DNA of 64,000 nucleotides from an uncultured Flavobacteriales bacterium (GTDB lineage: Bacteria > Bacteroidota > Bacteroidia > Flavobacteriales > Crocinitomicaceae), in the NCBI GenBank assembly GCA_946480815.1, contig CAMLLB010000009.1, positions 1-64,000 of the forward strand. The letters run 5' to 3'. Under the pieces are notes generated by a model. That model was given only the letters and a program-made list of their open reading frames with translations, was not told the origin of the DNA and did no database searches. Both the position numbers and the translations under genes were made by a program. Below are positions 57,430 through 64,000 of the stretch, one piece after another (positions within the stretch are counted from its first letter, which is position 1; each line of letters starts with the position of its first letter).

Positions 57430-58068
57430 TTAATCCTTCACCACCGTGTACCCTGGGTATTTCGATTTATCGAATACAAACTTGCTGTCTTCGATTGCCG
57501 GATTTGAAGTAAATTTTGTCATCGTAAATGTAGATACCGTTCCATCATTGGACTTCAATATTGCTTTTTTCAATTCATTGTCTTCTTTCGAAACATACAC
57601 AATAATTGTATGGTAATTCGCTTTCTTCGGGTTTTTCGGATACAAATAGATCATATGTACTTTTTCACCACCCAATGTCTCTTCTTTTTCATACTTGCTT
57701 TTGAAACCGGTTTCCCAAATGGTCATCAACTTTTTCGGGTTAATGGATTCTTCGTCAGCTCCGGAAGCATCTGTTTCGTAAACTGTTTTCTCTTCTTTTA
57801 CAATACTCCAGGTTTTAATTCCGTTTGAAATCAACGTTGTTTCACCGTAGGTTGCACTGAACTTATCACCCTTCACCCATCCTTTTCCGGACATATTCGT
57901 ATTTGTTCCGTTTGTGCTGTTCTTGATCGTTGCACTAAATTCTACGTAGAACGTTTTCAGTCCTTTTATTTTAGCAGAAACTTTATCAAGGATTCCGTCC
58001 GCTTTTGCATCCTGGCCATACACCAGGCTACTTCCCAATAAAGTCAAGCAAATAATTAAGTATTTCAT
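57430..58068 (-). CDS. LolA-family outer-membrane lipoprotein carrier
   Basis: This 212-residue protein has a signal peptide (KYLIICLTLLGSSLVYGQ). It matches LolA-like carriers of Bacteroidota: a first helix/strand with ADGILDKVSAKIKGLKTFYVEFSATI, then MSGKGWVKGDKFSATYGETTLISNGIKTWSI, the middle MTIWETGFKSKYEKEE and the last third with TSNPAIEDSKFVFDKSKYPGYTVV. LolA shuttles lipoproteins across the periplasm; the Bacteroidota versions are divergent and some bind other ligands. It follows ftsK on the same strand after a 156-bp repeat-containing gap, a pairing (ftsK-lolA) also common in Proteobacteria. Confidence 0.87.
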   Translation of the reverse strand: MKYLIICLTLLGSSLVYGQDAKADGILDKVSAKIKGLKTFYVEFSATIKNSTNGTNTNMSGKGWVKGDKFSATYGETTLISNGIKTWSIVKEEKTVYETDASGADEESINPKKLMTIWETGFKSKYEKEETLGGEKVHMIYLYPKNPKKANYHTIIVYVSKEDNELKKAILKSNDGTVSTFTMTKFTSNPAIEDSKFVFDKSKYPGYTVVKD

Positions 58069-58224
58069 GTTTCACAATTTTCTGTGCAAATATCAGAAAT
58101 TGTGCCAAGAATCAGTTACATAATTGAAAATTTAAAATTGAAAGTTTAGAGTAATTGTTCTTTGAAGGTCTTGACTCATGACTCTTATAGTCCTGAGTCT
58201 TTTTCAATTTTCTATTGCTAATTC

Positions 58225-60765
58225 TCAATTAATTCCTTTTGCACGCAGGAATTCTTCCAGGCTTTCAATATCACTGAACAACACCTCACGGGCCTTACTT
58301 CCCTGGAACGGACCAATAATTCCATATCCCTCCAACTGGTCTACAATTCGTCCGGCCCGGTTATAACCCAATTTTAATTTACGTTGCAATAACGAGGCAG
58401 AACCCTGGTTATTAATTACCACGATACGCGCCGCATCCGCAAACATCGAATCGATTTCATCCAGGTCGATATCCCGGTCTTCTCCTCCATCTGCCCCAAC
58501 ATATTCGGGAAGGATCAATGCTTCCGGATAAGCTCTTTGCTCTCCGATGAATTTACAGATATCTTCTACTTCCGGCGTATCCGCAAAACCGCATTGTACA
58601 CGGATCAGATCCTGTCCAAGTGAAATCAACATATCTCCTCGACCGATCAATTGGTCAGCTCCGGAAGAATCCAGGATCGTACGGGAATCAATTTTGGAAA
58701 GTACACGGAATGCAATACGAGCCGGGAAGTTTGCCTTGATCATACCGGTAATTACGTTTACGGAAGGTCGTTGAGTTGCTACAATCAAGTGAATTCCGAT
58801 TGCCCGGGCCAACTGTGCCAAACGTGCGATCGGATGCTCTACTTCTTTCCCTGCTGTCATGATCAGATCTGCAAACTCATCGATCAAAACAACAATGTAT
58901 GGTAAATAACGGTGTCCTTTTTCCGGGTTCAATTTACGGGCGATAAACTTCGCATTGTATTCTTTAATGGTACGAACCTGCGCTTCTTTCAATAACTCAT
59001 AACGGTTATCCATCTCAATACACAAGGAATTCAAGGTATTTACCACTTTCGATGTATCGGTGATAATTGCATCTTCTTCTCCGGGAAGTTTTGCCAGGAA
59101 ATGGCGCTCAATGCGGTTATAAAGCGTTAATTCCACCTTTTTCGGATCGACCAGGACAAATTTAACCTGCGCAGGATGTTTCTTATAAAGGATTGAAACC
59201 AGGATTGCATTCAAACCAACCGATTTACCCTGTCCGGTAGCCCCTGCAACCAATAAGTGAGGCGCTTTCGTGAGATCGAAAGTATAGGTTTCGTTCGTAA
59301 TCGTTTTACCCATTACAATCGGCAATTCGAAATCGGAATTCTGGAATTTCTCCGAAGCAATCAATGATTTCATGGAAACCATGTCCGGCTTACTGTTCGG
59401 TACCTCGATACCAATGGTCCCTTTCCCCGGGATCGGTGCAATGATACGGATTCCCAAAGCCGATAAACTTAAAGCAATATCATCTTCCAGGTTCTTGATC
59501 TTTGAAATACGAACCCCCGGAGCCGGTACAATTTCGTATAAAGTTACCGTCGGACCAACTGTTGCCTTGATCTTCGCGATATCTATCTTATAATGTGAAA
59601 GTGTTTCAACAATTTTGTTCTTGTTATCTTCCAATTCCTGTTTATTGATCGAAACCTGTCCGTTTCCGTAATCTTTCAGCAAATCAATCGGTGGAAGCAA
59701 GTAACCGGAAAGTTCCAGTGTAGGATCATAATCCCCGTATTCCTGCCTGATGGAATTGAATTCATCATCAGAAAGTGTGGCGTCTGTTTTAGCGATACTT
59801 ACTTTGAAATCACCTTCTTCGTCCTCGTCTTCGTCTTCAACTATCTCTTCCACCTCAGGATCCAGCACGGGTTCTTCGTCTTTTTCAGCTCCGGATTGAA
59901 TCACAATAAAGCTGTCATCTTCGCCATCGCCGTATGATTCATCTTCTTCCTCTTCTTCATCAAAGTTAACTTCTGCAGCTTCCTGATCACTACGGATCTG
60001 GTCTTCACGAATGGTATTTACCACGTGAATATCCGTCATGTTATTTGCTGTAGCAGGCGCATCATCTTCGAAGAAGGATTCTTTAGCTCCCTTTGCACGG
60101 TTCCACCAGGACATAATATCCGCATTGAACAAGACCACCAGGACAACCCACAACAAAGCAACAATGGCAACAAAACTTCCGAAACTTCCGATCGTTAATT
60201 TCAGCCATTGATTGATTGCAAAACCGAACGTTCCACCCAGGTAATCAATGTGTTCAACAAAATAACCGAGGAAAATCGAACTCCACACCATAAACAGCAC
60301 TGCAACGGCGATAGATCGTCTGATCGGAAGGAGCAGAATGTTCAATGTCCATTTGAAACCAATCAAAAAGATGATAAATGATATGGCAAAAGAAGACACT
60401 CCAAACCACCGGTACATGAATAAATGAGCCATCCAGGCACCGAACTTACCCAGCCAGTTTTGTACCGGTTCAGGATTACTGTCAAAAAGAAAACCGAACA
60501 GGGAAACATCCAGGACGCGGTCCTGATCCGAGGTCCAGGTGAAAAAATAGGAAAAACAGGAAAGGAACGTAAAAAAAGAAAATAAGACCATCGCAATCCC
60601 CAGGATTGTTTTGAACCTTTTTTTATCGAAGCGATTCGACAAACGATCTAACAATGCATTATCGGAAGGCTTGCGTTCTTTCGCAGGCTTTCCTTTCGGA
60701 TCTTTTTTTGTCTTTTCTTCCGCTGTTTGCTCGCTTTTTTGCCTGTATTCGTTTTCCAATGCCAT
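58225..60765 (-). CDS. ftsK: DNA translocase FtsK
   Basis: FtsK pumps chromosome ends across the division septum and activates dimer resolution. The 846-residue protein has four N-terminal membrane helices (about 57-220; e.g. FKTILGIAMVLFSFFTFLSC, FAISFIIFLIGFKWTLNI), a short acidic linker (about 230-345, many E and D), and the RecA-like motor with the Walker A GATGQGKSVGLNAI (about 500), VVLIDEFADLIM (Walker B) and VATQRPSVNVITGMIKANFPARIAF. The C-terminal gamma winged helix follows (SLLQRKLKLGYNRAGRIVDQLEGYGIIG). The linker is much shorter than in E. coli, as in most phyla. lolA lies downstream. Confidence 0.97.
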   Translation of the reverse strand: MALENEYRQKSEQTAEEKTKKDPKGKPAKERKPSDNALLDRLSNRFDKKRFKTILGIAMVLFSFFTFLSCFSYFFTWTSDQDRVLDVSLFGFLFDSNPEPVQNWLGKFGAWMAHLFMYRWFGVSSFAISFIIFLIGFKWTLNILLLPIRRSIAVAVLFMVWSSIFLGYFVEHIDYLGGTFGFAINQWLKLTIGSFGSFVAIVALLWVVLVVLFNADIMSWWNRAKGAKESFFEDDAPATANNMTDIHVVNTIREDQIRSDQEAAEVNFDEEEEEDESYGDGEDDSFIVIQSGAEKDEEPVLDPEVEEIVEDEDEDEEGDFKVSIAKTDATLSDDEFNSIRQEYGDYDPTLELSGYLLPPIDLLKDYGNGQVSINKQELEDNKNKIVETLSHYKIDIAKIKATVGPTVTLYEIVPAPGVRISKIKNLEDDIALSLSALGIRIIAPIPGKGTIGIEVPNSKPDMVSMKSLIASEKFQNSDFELPIVMGKTITNETYTFDLTKAPHLLVAGATGQGKSVGLNAILVSILYKKHPAQVKFVLVDPKKVELTLYNRIERHFLAKLPGEEDAIITDTSKVVNTLNSLCIEMDNRYELLKEAQVRTIKEYNAKFIARKLNPEKGHRYLPYIVVLIDEFADLIMTAGKEVEHPIARLAQLARAIGIHLIVATQRPSVNVITGMIKANFPARIAFRVLSKIDSRTILDSSGADQLIGRGDMLISLGQDLIRVQCGFADTPEVEDICKFIGEQRAYPEALILPEYVGADGGEDRDIDLDEIDSMFADAARIVVINNQGSASLLQRKLKLGYNRAGRIVDQLEGYGIIGPFQGSKAREVLFSDIESLEEFLRAKGIN

Positions 60766-60841
60766 TCTTCACGAAGTATCCTACGAAGATAACGACATAA
60801 AAGAGCTTTGGTTAAAGACGTTCGATTTAACTATAAACAAA

Positions 60842-61480
60842 CTAGTGTTCATTATTCGAATAGAAAGCACGCATGAATTCCTCGAAGCTGATACGTTTAT
60901 AATCCGAAGGAATTCCGAACAAATCGCGATTCACGGATTCGTCTTTTTTCTCGATCAGTTCATAGTGGATCAAGCCATCCTGCGAAGGAATGTAATAATC
61001 CAGTGCCAAACCTTTTACTTCGGGATAAACCTGGAGGTATTTATTTCCCAGTTTTTTTGAGAAATAACAATAAAACCCTTCCGTATTTTCATCTTTCACC
61101 AGGTACTTTTTTGCTTTTTGTCCGGCGATTTTTTTTGACCCCATTTTTTTGGTAACCGTATATGTTTTCCGGATAGTATCGGTTTTCTTAGACAAATCCG
61201 TATGAATAGCATATTTATTCCCATCCAGTTCCAGTAACAAATAGGCTTTATTGAGATTCATGTTCCGGATATAAACCTGTACCCCGAATTGCTCCGTTTC
61301 CGTTTCCACCCGGACGACAGTATCATTGGTATAAAGTGTTACATTCCAGGATTTCCAAACCACATTTGAATCAGGTGCCATAACTGTGGCTTTGTATTTC
61401 AGGATACCCGAAAAAGGTTTTTGGGAAAATGCTGAAAATGCAGTAATTATGAGGATACTGAAAACACAGATAAATTTCAT
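60842..61480 (-). CDS. Secreted GLPGLI/DUF4412-like protein
   Basis: The 212-residue product has a signal peptide (KFICVFSILIITAFSAFSQ). The mature part is all-beta: SGILKYKATVMAPDSN, VVRVETETEQFGVQVYIRN, KAYLLLELDGNKYAIHTD, then a KKIAGQKAKKYLVKDE segment and LALDYYIPSQDG. This order (IxYxx...G.k..iyI....I.G..a.k) is that of the LolA/GLPGLI/DUF4412 folds found across Bacteroidota. The function is unknown, but these often act on lipids or outer-membrane parts. The next gene at 61624 has the same plan, so the two may be distant paralogues. Confidence 0.65.
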   Translation of the reverse strand: MKFICVFSILIITAFSAFSQKPFSGILKYKATVMAPDSNVVWKSWNVTLYTNDTVVRVETETEQFGVQVYIRNMNLNKAYLLLELDGNKYAIHTDLSKKTDTIRKTYTVTKKMGSKKIAGQKAKKYLVKDENTEGFYCYFSKKLGNKYLQVYPEVKGLALDYYIPSQDGLIHYELIEKKDESVNRDLFGIPSDYKRISFEEFMRAFYSNNEH

Positions 61481-61584
61481 GTATTCATTTTTTTGGTGAA
61501 GGTACTTTTTAAATTCCGGGTGACATCTTACCTAACGATAAAAGGTAAAGGGGCCAATACTTGTTTTAATTAAAACTATGCTAA

Positions 61585-61598
61585 TCCGCTGTGGCGGA
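61585..61598. repeat. TCCGC-TGTG-GCGGA palindrome
   Basis: TCCGCTGTGGCGGA, with one-base flanks that extend the stem to AATCCGC/GCGGATT. It is one base different from the insert in the tRNA remnant at 489-502. It is followed by GAAAGC/GCTTTC. It sits 26 nt beyond the stop of the gene at 61624. Confidence 0.65.
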
Positions 61599-61623
61599 TT
61601 TAAATCGAAAGCTTCGCTTTCTC

Positions 61624-62316
61624 TTATTCAAATGTTGCAAATAAACTATTCATTTTTTGGTTGTACTCATCGTATGTGATCGATGTGCCTTTTGCCGGCA
61701 AAGTAAACAACTGTTTACTAGATTCGTCTGCTTTCGGGATAAACTTTGTTGCCTTATAGTCCATTCGAATACCGAAACGGTCTACGGAATAAGCCAGGAG
61801 AACTCCCGGGACCTCATTAAATGTATTGTACCAATTCGGATTCTTCAATTCAATTTCTTCCGTATACCAAAGCGTGATCACATCTTTTTTATCCTTTTTG
61901 TTCACAGCAATCGCTTTCTTCACATTAAACCCGGCAAGTGTGTCCGTTTCGTCTGTAAACCGGATATCGTATTTGGTTTGATCATTCAACATTTTCCGAA
62001 TCTCAGCCGGTGTCAATTTTGTTTTAAATGCTTCTTCACCGTATTGGAAATAAATGTCCATTTGATTTTTGTTACAATCAAAAAGCAAAATATTTTGAAA
62101 ATTTCCACGGCTGATGTCGTTTCTTACCATCCCATTTTTAAAACTGATTTGAATTTCTTTGGGCAAAATATTATATAGGAATATATTCTTCTTGTGATTC
62201 GGATAATCTGCAGAATAAATGATCGTCCCTTCATTGATGGTTTCTTTTTTAGAAGTACATGAACACAACAAAAAAATGCAAACTCCTAAGAATATGCCTG
62301 ACTGCTTTACCAACAT
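61624..62316 (-). CDS. Lipoprotein with GLPGLI/DUF4412-like plan
   Basis: This 230-residue protein has a lipoprotein signal (IFLGVCIFLLCSC, Cys near residue 20). The mature part begins NEGTIIYSADYP and runs through beta strands: EIQISFKNGMVRNDI, ILLFDCNKNQMDIYFQYGEEAF, then DTLAGFNVKKAIAVNK (the 'I-.G..-kkA' segment) and VITLWYTEEIELKNP, ending with DYKATKFI. It looks like a lipid-anchored relative of the previous protein family. I know no function. It diverges from the arginase gene. Confidence 0.65.
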   Translation of the reverse strand: MLVKQSGIFLGVCIFLLCSCTSKKETINEGTIIYSADYPNHKKNIFLYNILPKEIQISFKNGMVRNDISRGNFQNILLFDCNKNQMDIYFQYGEEAFKTKLTPAEIRKMLNDQTKYDIRFTDETDTLAGFNVKKAIAVNKKDKKDVITLWYTEEIELKNPNWYNTFNEVPGVLLAYSVDRFGIRMDYKATKFIPKADESSKQLFTLPAKGTSITYDEYNQKMNSLFATFE

Positions 62317-62434
62317 ATAAGCTCTTTAATACGAACCTGATACGACAAATTGTTGAAAAGGTTTCGGGAGCTTGGAAAACTTAAAAGAGTCAGACTAAAC
62401 CAAATATGTATTTTTGCGCTATTAACAATTTGTT

Positions 62435-63388
62435 ATGCATCGGAAAATTGAAATCATTGTAAACAACTCAGAACTTGCAGCAGGAACCAGAGGAGCGTCG
62501 CTGGGACCGGGAGCTATCATGACAGCGGCCAGGAAGGTAAACAACCCGTATTTCGGAATCTATCCGCTTCATCCATTGCCTGATTACAATCGATTTTTAG
62601 ATCAACCGAACGAAACCGAATTTGCAAAAAACCTGCCTGGTTTCAAGTTGGTATTCGAATCCGTTGCCGAAACAACCAAAGAACTCTTAAACAAGGGATC
62701 ATTTCCTTTAATTCTTTCGGGAGATCATGGTTCTGCGGCAGGAACGATTGCCGGGATCAAAGCTGCATTTCCTGAAAAACGGTTGGGAGTTGTTTGGATT
62801 GATGCGCATGGAGATTTACATTCACCATACACTACTCCATCCGGAAATATTCACGGAATGCCCTTGAGCCTTTCGCTGGGAAATGATAATTTAGGATATA
62901 AACGCAATACACCTTCAGAGCAAACAGTTACTGTCTGGAACGAATTGAAGTACAAATACACCAATGCTGCCAAAGTCAATCCTTCAGACCTGGTGTTTAT
63001 CGGTGTAAGAGATACCGAACACGAAGAAAACCAATTAATTGCGGAAAACAACATTACCAATCATACCGTAGAATTGGTCCGCAGAGAAGGCGCCCCGGCA
63101 ATTGTAGATCATGTTTTGGAGCAATTGGGACCTTGTGACATCATCTATGTTTCCTTTGACGTAGATTCGATGGACCCGGAAATCACTTCATTCGGAACAG
63201 GAACTCCGGTTGGAAACGGTATTTTCCCCGAAGAAGCGGAAGAAATATTAACTTTGCTGGCCCGAAATCCAAAAACGGTGTGTATTGAATTCGTTGAAGT
63301 AAACCCGTGCCTGGATAATAAGGTAAATACGATGGCAGAAACTGCATTCTCTTTGCTGGAATCGGTGACGGCCGCATTAAACAATTAA
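62435..63388 (+). CDS. rocF: Arginase
   Basis: Arginase splits arginine to ornithine and urea with a two-Mn centre. The 317-residue protein carries all metal motifs: LSGDHGSAAGT (His), WIDAHGDLHSPYTTPSGNIHGMPL (Asp, His, Asp and the substrate loop with SGN-IHG) and SFDVDSMDPEITSFGTGTPV (Asp, Asp). The SxxxSGNIHG and D-MDP pattern favours arginase over agmatinase. A -7-like box TATTTTTG (62409-62416) lies 18 nt upstream. The gene is followed, after a repeat-containing gap of 120 bp, by argS, so two arginine-using enzymes are neighbours. Confidence 0.9.
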   Translation: MHRKIEIIVNNSELAAGTRGASLGPGAIMTAARKVNNPYFGIYPLHPLPDYNRFLDQPNETEFAKNLPGFKLVFESVAETTKELLNKGSFPLILSGDHGSAAGTIAGIKAAFPEKRLGVVWIDAHGDLHSPYTTPSGNIHGMPLSLSLGNDNLGYKRNTPSEQTVTVWNELKYKYTNAAKVNPSDLVFIGVRDTEHEENQLIAENNITNHTVELVRREGAPAIVDHVLEQLGPCDIIYVSFDVDSMDPEITSFGTGTPVGNGIFPEEAEEILTLLARNPKTVCIEFVEVNPCLDNKVNTMAETAFSLLESVTAALNN

Positions 63389-63500
63389 CAATTGAAAATG
63401 GAGAATTGAAAAGAGGAATCGGACTTAACAAAACCATTACTCTTTACTAAAGAACAGTTCTTCAACTTTTCAATTTTAAATTTTACATTTTCAATTAAAC
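63384..63500. repeat. TTTTCAATT / AATTGAAAA phrase repeats
   Basis: AATTAACAATTGAAAATGGAGAATTGAAAAG on one side and TTTTCAATTTTAAATTTTACATTTTCAATT on the other form loose inverted arms in the arginase-argS gap. The same kind of repeat occurs at 58125-58235. Confidence 0.5.
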
Positions 63501-63508
63501 AAGTCCTA

Positions 63509-64000
63509 ATGGAAGATTTAATCAAGTCGGCAATTATTGAAAAATCAAATCTCTTATTTGGTTTTGAGTGTTCTGACTCACTGATTCAGTTTCAAAAAAC
63601 AAAAAAAGAATTCGAAGGAGATACCACCCTGGTATTGTTTCCTTTGATGAAACTTGCTGGAAAGGCTCCGCAAGAAATTGGAAAAGTGCTTGGTGATTTT
63701 TTGAGGGACGATGTTCGTTGTGTAAGCGATTATTCAATTATCGGTGGATTCTTAAATTTAAGTTTCCCGAATAATTACTGGACGCAGCAATTGAGTGAGA
63801 TCGATTCCAATGCAACGTTCGGATTGGCTGAAAAGAACTCCAAACCGGAAATCATGGTGGAGTATTCATCTCCGAACACCAATAAGCCCTTACATTTAGG
63901 TCACCTGCGTAATAATTTCCTTGGATATTCTGTTGCTCAGATCCTGGATGCTTACGGACACAAAGTGATCAAAACACAGATTATCAACGACCGTGGAATT
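63509..64000 (+). CDS. argS: Arginyl-tRNA synthetase, N-terminal part (runs off window)
   Basis: ArgS charges tRNA-Arg. The first 164 codons are in the window. The N-terminal tRNA-D-loop recognition domain (residues about 1-90, with FPLMKLAGKAPQEIGKVLGD) is followed by the class I signature: MVEYSSPNTNKPLHLGHLRNN, where HLGH (129-132) is the HIGH motif and the SPNTNK-type loop binds ATP. The frame stays open to the window end. The start is the ATG at 63509, 120 bp after arginase. Confidence 0.95.
   Translation, partial: MEDLIKSAIIEKSNLLFGFECSDSLIQFQKTKKEFEGDTTLVLFPLMKLAGKAPQEIGKVLGDFLRDDVRCVSDYSIIGGFLNLSFPNNYWTQQLSEIDSNATFGLAEKNSKPEIMVEYSSPNTNKPLHLGHLRNNFLGYSVAQILDAYGHKVIKTQIINDRGI

Overview
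This 64 kb window comes from a bacterial chromosome of the phylum Bacteroidota, most likely order Flavobacteriales. The evidence is several Bacteroidota-type promoters (TTG or TTTG, then 19-21 nt, then TAnnTTTG), very few Shine-Dalgarno sites, type IX secretion (T9SS) sorting domains of both A and B type, SprB-like repeats, a fused alpha/beta 2-oxo acid dehydrogenase E1, and typical families (DUF2339, DUF4846, PD40, TonB-C). A Fluviicola/Crocinitomicaceae-like genome is my guess; it rests on overall resemblance, not on a search. There is no rRNA operon, prophage, insertion sequence or CRISPR array.

Layout. Positions 1-950 hold a minus-strand tRNA cluster (Ser-GCT, Pro-TGG, Arg-TCT) with two damaged tRNA-Arg copies around a small GIY-YIG nuclease gene. 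Positions 1089-24649 are mostly core genes: an acyltransferase, pabB-tilS, a DsbD-alpha/DsbD pair, recG, dusB, map, several envelope proteins, an S41 protease, and an rtcB-prfH-TPR operon for RNA and ribosome repair. Positions 24871-26602 are accessory: a tiny peptide-coding unit, then a two-gene operon of a membrane HEPN protein and an HNH protein split by a -1 frame change at a run of nine A. PD40 and sucC follow, then a lone 620-residue gene ending in a PD-(D/E)XK nuclease domain (29256-31118). Positions 31138-32280 hold a phenylalanine hydroxylase operon behind a tyrosine leader peptide and attenuator. Positions 32351-36750 look like one ECF-sigma regulon: three transcription units share a two-part promoter box, and one unit encodes the sigma factor and a protein with one inner-membrane helix and an outer-membrane beta-barrel. 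The rest is biotin carboxylase, tamB, tsaD-rsmF, a porin, two tandem T9SS type-B adhesins, gdhA, the fused E1, lolA, ftsK, two small envelope proteins, arginase and the start of argS.

The most unusual content is (i) the tyrosine attenuator before phhA, (ii) the ECF regulon with its one-piece trans-envelope regulator, (iii) the HEPN plus frameshifted HNH operon, (iv) the tRNA-Arg/GIY-YIG module with a GC-rich palindrome replacing the D-loop, and (v) the 25-residue peptide unit. Intergenic DNA is rich in short palindromes and phrase repeats, some of which supply the stop codons of neighbouring genes.
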